Of a stretch of DNA of 64,000 nucleotides, positions 32,028 through 41,177 are shown one piece after another. Position 1 is the stretch's first letter. Every line of letters starts with the position of its first letter. The notes beneath the pieces are model-generated. The model searched no databases. It was not told where the DNA came from and saw only the letters and a list, made by a program, of their open reading frames with translations. The position numbers were made by a program, and so were the translations under genes. Origin of the DNA: Isoptericola chiayiensis (GTDB lineage Bacteria; Actinomycetota; Actinomycetes; Actinomycetales; Cellulomonadaceae); assembly GCF_013149805.1 (NCBI RefSeq), contig NZ_JABEZT010000001.1, positions 124,001-188,000 of the forward strand, read 5' to 3'.

Positions 32028-32309
32028 TCAGTCGTGCACGGACATCACGGTGATCTGCTGGCGGATGCGCACCAGGAGCGTCTCCGGCGCCTGCTCGGCG
32101 CAGGAGCGCTTCACCAGCTTCTTGACGAGCTCCTCGATGCTGAGCTCGGCCAGGCAGGGCGAGCAGTGGGCGACGTGGGCGCGCATGCGCCGCTCGTCCG
32201 CCTCGGTCATCTCGGAGTCGAGGTACTCGTACAGGTGCACGAGCGCGTGCTCGCACTCGCTCTCGCCCTCCGCGGGTTCGTGCGGGATGGGCGTCAGGTC
32301 GCCGCTCAT
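32028..32309 (-). CDS. rsrA: Mycothiol-system anti-sigma factor (RsrA-like)
   Basis: This 93-residue protein is a zinc-binding anti-sigma factor of the ZAS family. The HVAHCSPC segment gives the His-x3-Cys-x2-Cys zinc motif near residue 45, with a further Cys at KRSCAEQ. In Streptomyces the equivalent holds SigR inactive until disulfide stress oxidises its cysteines. Its ATG overlaps the sigR stop (ATGA), so sigma and anti-sigma are co-translated. A GGAGAAT box precedes the start. Confidence 0.92.
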   Translation of the reverse strand: MSGDLTPIPHEPAEGESECEHALVHLYEYLDSEMTEADERRMRAHVAHCSPCLAELSIEELVKKLVKRSCAEQAPETLLVRIRQQITVMSVHD

Positions 32310-32977
32310 GATTCTCCTCCACGCGCTGCGGCGAGTCCGCGGTCGGCCGCGTAGTCGGCGAGCAGCTCGCGCAGCTGGCGCCGGCCACGGTGCAGCCGGG
32401 ACATCACCGTCCCGATGGGTGTGCCCATGATCTCCGCGATCTCCTTGTAGGGGAAGCCCTCGACGTCGGCGTAGTAGACGACCATCCGCCGCTCCTCGGG
32501 CAGCTCGGCGAGCGCCCGCTTCACGTCGGAGTCGGGCAGCCGGTCCAGGGCCTCGACCTCGGCGGAACGCAGACCCTGGGAGGTGTGGGTCGCGGCGCGC
32601 GCGATCTGCCAGTCCTCGATGTCCTCGGTCTGCGCCTGCTGGGGCTGGCGCTGCTTCTTGCGGTAGTTGTTGATGAACGTGTTCGTCAGGATCCGGTACA
32701 GCCACGCCTTGAGGTTGGTGCCCGGCCGGTACTGGTGGAACGCGGCGAACGCCTTGACGAACGTCTCCTGGACGAGGTCCTCGGCGTCGGCCGGGTTGCG
32801 GGTCATGCGCAGGGCGGCCGAGTAGAGCTGGTCGACGAACTGCAGCGCGTCCCGCTCGAAACGGGCGGCGCGGTCGGCGTCGGACTCCTGCTCGGGCGCG
32901 CGCTCGGTGTCCTCGCCGACCTCGTCCTGGGGAGTCGGTGCGGAGGCGGGTGCGCCGGTGTCGTCATCCTGGGTCAT
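32306..32977 (-). CDS. sigR: RNA polymerase sigma factor SigR/SigH (ECF)
   Basis: This 223-residue ECF sigma factor directs the thiol-oxidative stress response. Region 2 is clear ([20 protein letters not shown], then [29 protein letters not shown]), as is region 4 ([20 protein letters not shown], then [20 protein letters not shown]). The acidic N-terminus is variable. The basic start is ATG 32977. The reading frame stays open upstream: an in-frame ATG at 33043 and GTG at 33115 would add 22 or 46 residues. The latter begins just downstream of a SigR-type promoter, so an extended isoform is plausible. Confidence 0.94.
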   Translation of the reverse strand: MTQDDDTGAPASAPTPQDEVGEDTERAPEQESDADRAARFERDALQFVDQLYSAALRMTRNPADAEDLVQETFVKAFAAFHQYRPGTNLKAWLYRILTNTFINNYRKKQRQPQQAQTEDIEDWQIARAATHTSQGLRSAEVEALDRLPDSDVKRALAELPEERRMVVYYADVEGFPYKEIAEIMGTPIGTVMSRLHRGRRQLRELLADYAADRGLAAARGGES

Positions 32978-33125
32978 CGCTCTCGAGCCTAGCCCTGTCG
33001 GCCAGGCCGTGCGGGTCGTGCCCGGCGAGGCGGAGGTGTCCATGGCGTCGCGCGCGAGGCCGAACAGGGGTACCTCGGCGGCGGGCGCGTCGGGTCGGGT
33101 CGTGCAGGCTTCCACATCCGCGTGC

Positions 33126-33152
33126 AACGACGCGTCCGCCGCGCGCATTCCC
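33126..33152 (-). promoter_or_regulatory. SigR-type autoregulatory promoter of sigR
   Basis: On the minus strand GGGAAT (33152-33147) is followed by exactly 18 bases and GTT (33128-33126). This is the published SigR/SigH consensus (GGAAT-N18-GTT). The transcript would start about 7-10 bases on, near 33116-33120, giving roughly 140 bases of leader to ATG 32977. Confidence 0.8.
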
Positions 33153-33207
33153 GGCGGGCCGCCGGGCCGGCGGGCCGTCGGGCGTCCGGCGTCGCGCGCC
33201 CGGTCCG

Positions 33208-34185
33208 TCAGGGGACGACGGCGGGGACGCGGTCCCCGAAGCGGCGCCGGTAGGCGGTGGGGCTGGTGCCGAGCACGCGCGTGAAGTGGTGCCGCAGCAC
33301 GGCCGCGGTGCCGAACCCGACGGTGTCGGCGATCTCGTCGATGCTCGCGGCGGTCGTCTCGAGCAGCTCCTGGGCGCGGGCGACGCGCTGGCGGGCGATC
33401 CAGGCGGCCGGGGTGGTCCCGGTCTCGGCGGCGAACCGCCGGGCGAAGGTGCGCTCGGAGAGCATGGCGCGGCGGGCGAGGGAGGGCACGGTGTGCGGCT
33501 CGGCCAGGTGCGTGCGGACCCAGGCGAGCAGCGGCGCGAGCGAGTCGGCGGCCTCGGGCACGGGGTCGAGGACGAACTGCGCCTGCCCGCCGTCGCGCTG
33601 CGGCGGGACGATCATCCGGCGCGCGACGGCACGCGCCGCCTCGCCGCCGAGCTCGGTGCGCACCAGGTGCAGGGCGGCGTCGATGCCAGCGGCGGTGCCG
33701 GCGCTGGTGAGCACCCGCCTGTCGGCGACGTAGAGCACGTCGGGGTCGACGTCGGCGTCGGGCACGAGGGCGGCGAGCCGGTCGGCGAACATCCAGTGGG
33801 TGGTGCAGCGGCGTCCGGCGAGCAGCCCCGCGGCGGCCAGGACGAAGGCGCCCGAGCACAGCGACAGGATCCACGCGCCGCGGGCGTGGGCGCGGCACAG
33901 GGCGTCGAGGTACGACGGCGGCACCTCCGGGACGCCGTCGCCCGACAGCACGTCGTAGGCGACCACGACGACGACGTCGGCGTCCTCGGTGGCCTCGAGC
34001 CCGGCGTCGACCTGGAGCGCGAACCCGCCCTTCGTGGGCACCGACCCGGGCACGGGGGTGCAGAGCGTGAACTCGAAGGTCGGCCCGCCGGTGTCGCGGC
34101 GGTCGATACCGAAGACCTCGTAGGCGATCCCCATCTCGAACGGCGCGACGCCGGGGACGACGACGGCGGCCACCTTCTCGATCAT
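33208..34185 (-). CDS. GlxA-family transcriptional regulator (DJ-1/PfpI-like plus AraC HTH)
   Basis: This 325-residue regulator has an N-terminal DJ-1/PfpI-like domain ([20 protein letters not shown], with the nucleophile-elbow position in [20 protein letters not shown] near residue 115) and a C-terminal AraC helix-turn-helix pair ([19 protein letters not shown] and [20 protein letters not shown]). GlxA-type regulators control transport or catabolism genes in response to small ligands; target unknown. ATG 34185 ([10 protein letters not shown]) is the natural start. The gene runs towards sigR and diverges from a small membrane protein. Confidence 0.88.
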   Translation of the reverse strand: MIEKVAAVVVPGVAPFEMGIAYEVFGIDRRDTGGPTFEFTLCTPVPGSVPTKGGFALQVDAGLEATEDADVVVVVAYDVLSGDGVPEVPPSYLDALCRAHARGAWILSLCSGAFVLAAAGLLAGRRCTTHWMFADRLAALVPDADVDPDVLYVADRRVLTSAGTAAGIDAALHLVRTELGGEAARAVARRMIVPPQRDGGQAQFVLDPVPEAADSLAPLLAWVRTHLAEPHTVPSLARRAMLSERTFARRFAAETGTTPAAWIARQRVARAQELLETTAASIDEIADTVGFGTAAVLRHHFTRVLGTSPTAYRRRFGDRVPAVVP

Positions 34186-34278
34186 GGGCACAGCCTGGCA
34201 CACGGATGGCAGGATGTCGATGAAGCATGGCATCTCGGCCACTCGTGGCAGTTGCTCGACGGTTGAAGAATTACTGCC

Positions 34279-34425
34279 ATGACCCTGTTCCTGCTGCTCC
34301 TCGCCCTCGCGATCGGCGCCGCCTGGCTGGCCGCGCTCGCCCGCACGGTGCACCGCGACGGACTCGGCACGCGCCGCCCGCCGCGGTCCCACCGCGACTG
34401 GTGGGAGGACGTCGGCGCCGGTTGA
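34279..34425 (+). CDS. Small single-helix membrane protein
   Basis: A 48-residue protein, MTLFLLLLALAIGAAWLAAL followed by a basic and Trp-containing tail (HRDWWEDVGAG). One membrane helix fills residues 2-20. The tail is probably cytosolic, being rich in Arg. The ORF is short and its upstream region has no strong ribosome site, but the Leu/Ala helix and codon use look real. No function is known to me. It converges with a lipoprotein gene. Confidence 0.55.
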   Translation: MTLFLLLLALAIGAAWLAALARTVHRDGLGTRRPPRSHRDWWEDVGAG

Positions 34426-34434
34426 CCCGGCCCG

Positions 34435-34797
34435 CTACCCGACGATCCGCACGACCTCGACGACGCACCGCACCGGGGAGGACTCCTCGCACTCGTCCGC
34501 GACCCAGACCTCGACGTCCGCGCCCGGCTCGAGGGACTCGGGCGGCGCCTCCCTGCCGTCGGTGCCCACGACCATCGTCTCCTCGCTGAGCAGGGCCATG
34601 CCCTCGTAGTAGTCGTCGCTCGCGCCCGTCAACGCGGGACCTGCAGCGGAGTCGACGTCGGACACGACGCCCGTGACGTCCGCCGGCGGGTCGGGCACCG
34701 CGCCGCCCCGACCGCCGGAGCACGCCCCCGTCACCAGCACCACGACGGTGAGCAGGGCAGCGGTGACCGGGCCGGCACCCCGCACGCGAGCAGACAT
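34435..34797 (-). CDS. Putative lipoprotein of unknown function
   Basis: This 120-residue protein starts [20 protein letters not shown] and has a lipobox-like VTGAC near residue 23, so it is probably lipid-anchored. A short Gly-rich linker leads to a small beta domain ([57 protein letters not shown]). Two cysteines near the C-terminus could form a disulfide. The VSDVD...VWV pattern recalls small OB-like periplasmic domains, but this is only a guess. ATG 34797 is chosen over 34884 because the signal peptide starts there. Confidence 0.7.
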   Translation of the reverse strand: MSARVRGAGPVTAALLTVVVLVTGACSGGRGGAVPDPPADVTGVVSDVDSAAGPALTGASDDYYEGMALLSEETMVVGTDGREAPPESLEPGADVEVWVADECEESSPVRCVVEVVRIVG

Positions 34798-34882
34798 GCC
34801 CCCATCCGAGCGGACCTGCCGCCCGGCGTCAACCGGCGCGTATCGGTAGGCATGCACGGCGCCGCTCTGCCACAGTGGGGCC

Positions 34883-35626
34883 ATGCTGCTGCGACGTCTC
34901 GCCCGCCCCCTGCTGGCCGCCCCGTTCGTCTACGACGGCGTGTCCACCGCGCTGCGACCGGCCGAGCACACCGACGCCGCCCGCCAGGGCGCCGACACGG
35001 TCACCGACGCGCTCGGCGTCGACAAGCTCGACGACACGCAGGTCTCGCTGCTGGTCCGCGCCCACGGCACCGCCACCGCGCTGGCCGGCGTGCTCCTCGC
35101 CGTCGGACGCGCACCCCGCACGGCCGCGCTCGCGCTGGCCGCCCTGTCCGCGCCCCTGGCCGTGGTCAACCAGCCCTTCACCAGCAAGGGCGACGAGCGC
35201 AAGGACAAGACCGCCAAGTTCGTCCGCAACCTCGGCGCCGTCGGCGCGGCAGTCATCGCGGGGATCGACCTCGAGGGCCGCCCGGGCGTGAGCTACCGGA
35301 TCTCCCAGAAGCGCACCGCCGCCCAGCGGTCCGGCAAGCACGCGATCGAGTCCGCCGAAAAGTCCGGCAAGCATGCCGTCGAGTCCGCGACGAAGTCCGG
35401 CAAGCACGCCGTCGACACCGCCAGGCGGTCGGCCGAGCACGCCGGCAGGTCGGCCACGGCGTCGGTCAAGCACGCCCGCCGGTCCGCGACCGCGTCCGCC
35501 AAACACGCCGCCGCCTCGGCCAAGAGGTCCGCGGAGCACGCGACCCGCGCCGCGAAGCACGACGTCAAGGCCACCGCCAAGAGCGCCAGGGCCTCCGCCG
35601 AGAAGGCCGCCGCCACGGTGTCCTGA
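34883..35626 (+). CDS. DoxX-family membrane protein with histone-H1-like C-terminal tail
   Basis: Residues 1-140 form a DoxX-like domain with membrane helices ([20 protein letters not shown], then [20 protein letters not shown], then [17 protein letters not shown]). Residues 150-247 form a low-complexity Lys/Ala/Ser/His tail of imperfect repeats around [22 protein letters not shown] and [11 protein letters not shown]. It resembles histone H1 C-termini and other nucleic-acid or anionic-polymer binding tails. The membrane domain may be an oxidoreductase accessory. Such a fusion is unusual. ATG 34883 is the likely start. Confidence 0.8.
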   Translation: MLLRRLARPLLAAPFVYDGVSTALRPAEHTDAARQGADTVTDALGVDKLDDTQVSLLVRAHGTATALAGVLLAVGRAPRTAALALAALSAPLAVVNQPFTSKGDERKDKTAKFVRNLGAVGAAVIAGIDLEGRPGVSYRISQKRTAAQRSGKHAIESAEKSGKHAVESATKSGKHAVDTARRSAEHAGRSATASVKHARRSATASAKHAAASAKRSAEHATRAAKHDVKATAKSARASAEKAAATVS

Positions 35627-35676
35627 CCCCCGGACGGGCGCACCGTCGTCGGACCGGGTCAACTAGTCTCGGAACC

Positions 35677-36999
35677 ATGACGACCGCGCCTGCCTCGACC
35701 GACCTGCCCCTGTGGGACGCCCCCGTCGCCGACGGAGCGCTCGCCGCCACGGTCGAGGTCCCCGGCAGCAAGTCGCTGACCAACCGGCTGCTGGTGCTCG
35801 CCGCCCTGGCCGACGGCCCCGGCACCCTGCAGGGCGCCCTGCGCTCGCGCGACGCCGACCTGATGATCGCCGCGCTGCGGTCCCTCGGCGCCACCGTCAC
35901 CGAGGGCGACTCCCCCAGCACCCTGCACGTCACGCCCGGCCCCCTCACCGGGGACGTCGACGTCGACTGCGGACTGGCGGGCACCGTCATGCGGTTCCTG
36001 CCGCCCGTGGCCGCGCTGGCCGACGGCGACGTCCGGTTCGACGGCGACCCGGAGGCCCGCGTCCGGCCGATGCAGCCGGTGCTCGCCGGCCTGCACACCC
36101 TCGGGGTGCGCGTCACCGGCCCCGAGGGCGACCGCCCGGCGCACCTGCCGTTCACGGTGCACGGTCGCGGCCACGTCGCCGGCGGCGCGGTGGACATCGA
36201 CGCCTCGGGCTCCTCGCAGTTCGTCTCCGCGCTGCTGCTGGCCGCCGCCCGGTTCGACCGGCCGCTGACGCTGCGCCACATCGGCACCACCCTGCCGAGC
36301 CTGCCGCACATCGACATGACCGTGGCCACCCTGCGCGAGGTCGGCGTCGCCGTGGACGACTCCCGCGACGGCATCTGGCAGGTCACCCCCGGCCCGATCA
36401 CCGCTCGCGACGTGCGCGTCGAGCCCGACCTGTCCAACGCCGCACCGTTCCTCGCCGCGGCCCTCGTCGCCGGCGGCACGGTGCGCGTGCCGGGCTGGCC
36501 GACGTCGACCACCCAGCCGGGCGCCATGGTCCCCGCGCTGCTGGAGCGGATGGGCGGCACGTCCTCGCTCGACGACGGCGTGCTCACCGTGACGGGGACC
36601 GGCGAGATCCGCGGCATCGACGTCGACCTGCGCGCCGCCGGCGAGCTCGCCCCCACGTTCGCCGTGCTCGCCGCGCTGGCCGACTCCCCCAGCCGCCTGC
36701 GCGGCATCGCGCACCTGCGCGGCCACGAGACCGACCGGCTGGCCGCGCTGGCCGCCGAGGTCACGCGGCTGGGCGGCCGGTGCGAGGAGACCCGCGACGG
36801 GCTCGTCATCACCCCGCGCCCGCTGCACGGCGGAGTGTTCCGCACCTACGCCGACCACCGCATGGCCACCTCCGCTGCCCTGCTCGGGCTGCGGGTGCCG
36901 GGCGTCCAGGTCGAGAACGTCGCCACCACCGCCAAGACCCTTCCGGGGTTCGACCGCATCTGGGCGCGCATGCTCCGCCGCACGGAGGACCCGGCCTGA
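35677..36999 (+). CDS. aroA: 3-Phosphoshikimate 1-carboxyvinyltransferase (EPSP synthase)
   Basis: AroA joins shikimate-3-phosphate with phosphoenolpyruvate in chorismate synthesis. The 440-residue protein has the substrate motif [16 protein letters not shown] near residue 27, [18 protein letters not shown] near residue 105, the [15 protein letters not shown] strand, and the C-terminal [17 protein letters not shown] motif near residue 345. ATG 35677 was taken because the protein family begins there although the frame is open upstream. Its stop overlaps the rsgA start (TGATG), as in mycobacteria. Confidence 0.95.
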   Translation: MTTAPASTDLPLWDAPVADGALAATVEVPGSKSLTNRLLVLAALADGPGTLQGALRSRDADLMIAALRSLGATVTEGDSPSTLHVTPGPLTGDVDVDCGLAGTVMRFLPPVAALADGDVRFDGDPEARVRPMQPVLAGLHTLGVRVTGPEGDRPAHLPFTVHGRGHVAGGAVDIDASGSSQFVSALLLAAARFDRPLTLRHIGTTLPSLPHIDMTVATLREVGVAVDDSRDGIWQVTPGPITARDVRVEPDLSNAAPFLAAALVAGGTVRVPGWPTSTTQPGAMVPALLERMGGTSSLDDGVLTVTGTGEIRGIDVDLRAAGELAPTFAVLAALADSPSRLRGIAHLRGHETDRLAALAAEVTRLGGRCEETRDGLVITPRPLHGGVFRTYADHRMATSAALLGLRVPGVQVENVATTAKTLPGFDRIWARMLRRTEDPA

Positions 37000-38045
37000 T
37001 GGCCCGGCGGGTCCGCGACGAGCACGAGCGCTTCGCGCGCCCCTCCAAGCACGGCTCGCGGCCGCGCTCCAAGCAGCGACCCGACCACGCCGACGCCGTC
37101 CCCGCCCTGGTCACGGGCATCGACCGGGGTCGCTACACGCTCGTGGTGGACGACGGCGGGCCCGACGAGCGCGAGATCCTCGCCATGAAGGCCCGCGAGC
37201 TCGGGCGCACCCGCACGGTCGTCGGCGACCGCGTCGACGTCGTCGGGGACACCACCGGCCACGAGGGCACGCTCGCCCGCATCGTGCGCATCACCGACCG
37301 GACCTCCACGCTGCGACGCACCGCCGACGACACCGACCCGTACGAGCGGATCGTGGTCGCCAACGCCGACCAGCTCGTCGTCGTCACGGCGCTCGCCCAG
37401 CCCGAGCCGCGCACCGGCATGATCGACCGCTGCGTCGTCGCCGCCTACGACGCCGGCATGGACGTGCTGCTGTGCCTGACCAAGGCCGACCTCGCCTCCC
37501 CCGACGAGCTGCGCGGGCTGTACGAGCCGATCGGGGTGTCGGTCGTCGTGACACGCCGGGACTCCCCCGAGACCGTCGAGGACGTGCGCTCGCACCTGCT
37601 CGGGCGGACGTCGGTGCTCGTGGGCCACTCCGGCGTCGGCAAGTCCACGCTCATCAACGCGCTGGTGCCCGACGCCCTGCGGGCGACCGGGGACGTCAAC
37701 GACGTGACCGGACGAGGGCGGCACACCTCGACGTCGGCGGTCGCCCTGCGGCTGCCCGTGGGGCCGGACTCCTCCGTGGACGACGACGGCCACGACGGCT
37801 GGGTGATCGACACCCCCGGCGTGCGCTCCTTCGGGCTGGCGCACGTCGAGACCGACCACCTCCTGGCCGCGTTCGAGGACCTCGACGCCGCGGCCGCGGA
37901 ATGCCCGCGGGGCTGCACCCACGCCGAGGACGCGCCGGACTGCGCGCTGGACGACTGGGTCGCGGCCGCCGACGGCGAGACCGAGCGAGAGGCCAGGGCA
38001 GCGCGTCTCGCGTCGTTCCGCCGCCTGCTGGCCTCGCGCGACTGA
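36999..38045 (+). CDS. rsgA: Ribosome small subunit-dependent GTPase A
   Basis: RsgA is a circularly permuted GTPase that checks late 30S maturation. The 348-residue protein has a basic N-terminal extension, an OB domain, then G4 (LCLTKADLASP), G1 (VLVGHSGVGKSTLINAL, near residue 212) and G3 (VIDTPGVRSFGL). The C-terminal zinc motif CPRGCTHAEDAPDCALDDW keeps Cys, His and Cys ligands. It forms a translationally coupled pair with aroA. Confidence 0.94.
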   Translation: MARRVRDEHERFARPSKHGSRPRSKQRPDHADAVPALVTGIDRGRYTLVVDDGGPDEREILAMKARELGRTRTVVGDRVDVVGDTTGHEGTLARIVRITDRTSTLRRTADDTDPYERIVVANADQLVVVTALAQPEPRTGMIDRCVVAAYDAGMDVLLCLTKADLASPDELRGLYEPIGVSVVVTRRDSPETVEDVRSHLLGRTSVLVGHSGVGKSTLINALVPDALRATGDVNDVTGRGRHTSTSAVALRLPVGPDSSVDDDGHDGWVIDTPGVRSFGLAHVETDHLLAAFEDLDAAAAECPRGCTHAEDAPDCALDDWVAAADGETEREARAARLASFRRLLASRD

Positions 38046-38061
38046 GGGGGAACGCCCCGCC

Positions 38062-39036
38062 TCATCGCGAGAAGGAGCCGCCCGCCGCACGGCGGAACCT
38101 CGAGACGAGTCGATCGAACGCGAGCGCCAGCTCGTCGCCATCGATCACCTCGACGTCCGCATCGAGCTGTGTCAGCCAGAGTGCGAGGCCGTCAGGGTCG
38201 TCCGACCCCAGCTCGAGGCGACACGTCGACGCGTCGACCGCCTCGACGTCCGCCGGGATGCGGAGCTTCGCGACGACGACGGCAGCAGGGGCGTGCACCA
38301 GGACCCGAGCGCGATAGGTCCACGCCTCCTTGCTGACGCGGCGGACCACGAAGGCCACCGCGTCACCCCCCGGGATCTCGCGCGGCCGGAACCGTGCCCC
38401 GGTCGGGGGGCTCGGGACCAGGCGGTCGACGCGGAAGACACGCCAGTCGTGACGGTCGATGTCCCATGCCAGCAAGTACCAGAGCGACCCCCAGCTCACC
38501 AGCCGCCGTGGCTCGGCGTGCCGCACCGTCTGCGCTCCACCACGGCTCGTGTACTCGAAGCGGAGGCGCTCGTGGCCGCGGACCGCAGCCGCGACCGTAC
38601 CGAGGACCGCGAGGTCGAGAGGCGGCTGGTCGCCCGGGACGGTGCTCGTCGCCTCGCGGACCGCTTCGACACGGCGGCGCAGCCGCGAAGGCAGCACCTG
38701 CTCGAGCTTCGCGAGCGCGGTGAGCGACGTCTCCTCGACGCCGAGCCGGCCGGTCGCCACCGCACCGAGCCCGGCGGCGACCGCGACCGCCTCGTCATCG
38801 TCGAGGAGCAACGGCGGCATCGCCGTCCCGGCGGCCAGCCGGTACCCACCCGCAACCCCTGGCCGCGAGTCGACCGGATAGCCGAGCGACCGGAGCCTGC
38901 CGACGTCGGACCGCACCGTCCGGGTGCTCACGCCGAGCCGCTCGGACAGCTCGGAGCTCGTCCAGTGGCGCCGGAGCTGGAGCAACGAGAGCAGCTCGAG
39001 CAGGCGTGCGGACGTCGCGAGCATGTCGTCGATCAT
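38062..39036 (-). CDS. WYL-domain transcriptional regulator (YafY type)
   Basis: This 324-residue regulator has an N-terminal HTH_11 (SSELSERLGVSTRTVRSDVG, then RLRSLGYPVDSRPGVAGGYR) and a central WYL domain (RRLVSWGSLWYLLAWDIDRH, then DWRVFRVDRL), followed by a C-terminal WCX-like domain. WYL domains bind ligands or nucleic acids. It diverges from an epoxide hydrolase gene across only 50 bases, suggesting that it controls that gene and itself. Confidence 0.9.
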   Translation of the reverse strand: MIDDMLATSARLLELLSLLQLRRHWTSSELSERLGVSTRTVRSDVGRLRSLGYPVDSRPGVAGGYRLAAGTAMPPLLLDDDEAVAVAAGLGAVATGRLGVEETSLTALAKLEQVLPSRLRRRVEAVREATSTVPGDQPPLDLAVLGTVAAAVRGHERLRFEYTSRGGAQTVRHAEPRRLVSWGSLWYLLAWDIDRHDWRVFRVDRLVPSPPTGARFRPREIPGGDAVAFVVRRVSKEAWTYRARVLVHAPAAVVVAKLRIPADVEAVDASTCRLELGSDDPDGLALWLTQLDADVEVIDGDELALAFDRLVSRFRRAAGGSFSR

Positions 39037-39046
39037 GCCAGCGATC

Positions 39047-39065
39047 GCGGAATCTCTTCTTCCGC
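39047..39065. promoter_or_regulatory. Candidate operator between WYL regulator and epoxide hydrolase
   Basis: GCGGAA (39047-39052) and TTCCGC (39060-39065) form a perfect inverted repeat around seven bases. The flanks partly extend it (ATCGC on the left, GCGAT on the right with a short insert). It lies midway in the 50-base divergent gap, an ideal place for the regulator to bind. Confidence 0.5.
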
Positions 39066-39086
39066 ATGCGATGGCACCGTGAGGAC

Positions 39087-40226
39087 ATGGACGAGAACAC
39101 CACGCTCACCCCGTTCCGCATCGACATCCCCCAGGCCGACCTGGACGACCTGCACGACCGGCTCGCGCGCGCCCGCCTGCCGCACCCGGTGCCCGGACGC
39201 ACCGGTCGCGACGACTTCAGTCGTGGCATCCCGACGCCCTACCTGCGGGAGCTCGTCGAGTACTGGCGCGACGAGTTCGACTGGCGCGCGCAGGAGGCCA
39301 CGCTCAACGAGCTCGCCCAGTTCACGACCGTCGTCGACCGCCAGACCTTCCACGTCGTCCACGTACGATCGGCGAACCCGGCCGCCACGCCGCTGTTGCT
39401 GAACCACGGCTGGCCCGGCTCGTTCGTGGAGTACAAGCGCCTCGTCCCGCTGCTGACCGACGACTTCCACGTGGTCGTCTCCTCACCGCCTGGGTTCGGA
39501 TTCTCCACGCCGCTGTCCGGGACCGGCTGGGAGATCGTCAGGACGGCGGACGCCTTCGCCGAGATCATGACGCGCCTCGGCTACGCGGAGTTCGCGGTGC
39601 ACGGCACGGACATGGGTATCGGGACCACCGGCCACCTCGCGGCGGCCTACCCGGAGCGCGTCATCGGCACCCACCTCGGCGGCGACCGCAGGGTCCTGGG
39701 GATGGTGGGCGACGTCTTCCCGTGTCCCGAGGACCTGACGGAGGACGAGCGCGCCCAGCTCGACGCGGTGCGCACCGAGCACGCCACCGACCACGGCTAC
39801 CTCGCGATGCAGCGCTACCGTCCGGACACCATCGGCCCGGCGCTCACCGACTCCCCGGTCGGGCAGCTCGCCTGGATCGCCGAGAAGTTCCGGACCCGCG
39901 CCCGGGGCGTCGACCGCACGCCCGACACGTCGGTCGACCGCGACCAGCTGCTGACCAACATCGCCCTCTACTGGTTCACCCGTGGCGGGGCCTCGAGCGC
40001 ACAGCTCTACTTCGAGGCCGAGCACGCGGAGCCCGAACCGCCCGTGCCGTCCGACGTCCCGTCCGGATGGGCCGTGTTCGACGCTCACCCGCTCGTGCGC
40101 CGTGTTCTGGACCCGTCGCGGGCGATCGCGCACTGGAGCGAGTTCACCGAGGGAGGCCACTTCCCCGCCATGGAGGAACCGCAGCTCCTCGCGGACGACA
40201 TCAGGGCCTTCTTCAGCGGGTGGTGA
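39087..40226 (+). CDS. Epoxide hydrolase (alpha/beta fold, EHN N-terminal domain)
   Basis: This 379-residue enzyme hydrolyses epoxides to diols. An EHN domain (FRIDIPQADLDDLHDRLARA) precedes the alpha/beta core. The oxyanion motif is NHGWPGSFVEYKR near residue 112, the nucleophile Asp about residue 175 in VHGTDMGIGTTGH, and the catalytic His in FTEGGHFPAMEEP near residue 363. The length and EHN domain match the microsomal-type group. ATG 39087 has a GAGGAC box. The substrate is unknown. Confidence 0.92.
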   Translation: MDENTTLTPFRIDIPQADLDDLHDRLARARLPHPVPGRTGRDDFSRGIPTPYLRELVEYWRDEFDWRAQEATLNELAQFTTVVDRQTFHVVHVRSANPAATPLLLNHGWPGSFVEYKRLVPLLTDDFHVVVSSPPGFGFSTPLSGTGWEIVRTADAFAEIMTRLGYAEFAVHGTDMGIGTTGHLAAAYPERVIGTHLGGDRRVLGMVGDVFPCPEDLTEDERAQLDAVRTEHATDHGYLAMQRYRPDTIGPALTDSPVGQLAWIAEKFRTRARGVDRTPDTSVDRDQLLTNIALYWFTRGGASSAQLYFEAEHAEPEPPVPSDVPSGWAVFDAHPLVRRVLDPSRAIAHWSEFTEGGHFPAMEEPQLLADDIRAFFSGW

Positions 40227-40285
40227 CAGGTGTCGGGACCGGTCGCCGACGGGATACCCGGCGCGCCGGTCCCGACACACCTGTC
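40225..40285 (+). terminator. Terminator of the epoxide hydrolase
   Basis: An 18-bp stem with a two-base bulge pairs 40225-40242 with 40266-40285 around a 23-base loop. It begins inside the stop codon of the gene. No T-tract follows. Confidence 0.65.
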
Positions 40286-40331
40286 CGAAGCGCGGCGTTC
40301 AGCCGCTCCCGCGGGTCAGGACCGCTAGCGT

Positions 40332-41156
40332 GTGAGGGTGGCCTCCTTCCAGCAGACTCCCAGCACCTCCGGGCACGGGCGCACGTACGAGGACGACCTG
40401 CGCCTGGCCCACGTGATCGCCGACCAGGTGGACTCGATGACGATGTCCCGGTTCCGCGCGGTCGACCTCCACGTCGAGACCAAGCCGGACCAGACGCCGG
40501 TCTCCGACGCCGACCGCGGCGCCGAGGAGTTCATCCGCGCCCAGCTCGCCCGCGCCCGCACGCGTGACGCCATCGTCGGCGAGGAGTTCGGCGAGGCCGG
40601 CTCCGGGTCGCGCCGCTGGATCATCGACCCCATCGACGGCACGAAGAACTTCGTGCGCGGCGTGCCCGTGTGGGCGACGCTCATCGCGCTCGCCGACGGC
40701 GACGACGTCGTCATGGGTCTCGTCTCCGCCCCGGCGCTGGGACGGCGTTGGTGGGCGGCCAAGGGGTCGGGCGCCTGGACGGGCAAGTCCATCGCCGCGG
40801 CCACCCGGATGCACGTCTCCGGCGTCTCGTCGCTCGGGGACGCCTCGTTCGCCTACTCCTCCCTGGACGGCTGGGAGGAGCGCGACAAGCTCAACGGGTT
40901 CCTCGACCTGACCCGCGAGTGCTGGCGCACGCGCGGCTACGGCGACTTCTGGTCCTACATGCTGGTGGCCGAGGGCGCGGCGGACATCGCCGCGGAACCC
41001 GAGCTCGAGCTGTACGACATGGCCGCGCTCGTACCGATCGTCGTCGAGGCCGGGGGCCGGTTCACCTCGCTCGAGGGCACCGACGGCCCCTGGGGCGGCA
41101 ACGCCGTGGCCACCAACGGACTGCTGCACGACAAGGCGATGGTCTACCTCGGCTGA
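40332..41156 (+). CDS. hisN: Histidinol-phosphatase (inositol-monophosphatase type)
   Basis: HisN removes phosphate from L-histidinol phosphate, the penultimate step of histidine synthesis in actinobacteria. The 274-residue protein has the Mg-binding motifs of the IMP family: GEEFGEAGSGSRR near residue 82, IIDPIDGTKNFVRGVPVWAT near residue 98, and the C-terminal ELELYDMAALVPIVVEAGGR, where the Asp lies before MAAL. WSYMLVAEG and EAGGRF support HisN over SuhB. GTG 40332 and GTG 40338 are both possible starts. Confidence 0.88.
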   Translation: MRVASFQQTPSTSGHGRTYEDDLRLAHVIADQVDSMTMSRFRAVDLHVETKPDQTPVSDADRGAEEFIRAQLARARTRDAIVGEEFGEAGSGSRRWIIDPIDGTKNFVRGVPVWATLIALADGDDVVMGLVSAPALGRRWWAAKGSGAWTGKSIAAATRMHVSGVSSLGDASFAYSSLDGWEERDKLNGFLDLTRECWRTRGYGDFWSYMLVAEGAADIAAEPELELYDMAALVPIVVEAGGRFTSLEGTDGPWGGNAVATNGLLHDKAMVYLG

Positions 41157-41177
41157 CGCGCCGCTCGCGCCCCGGGG

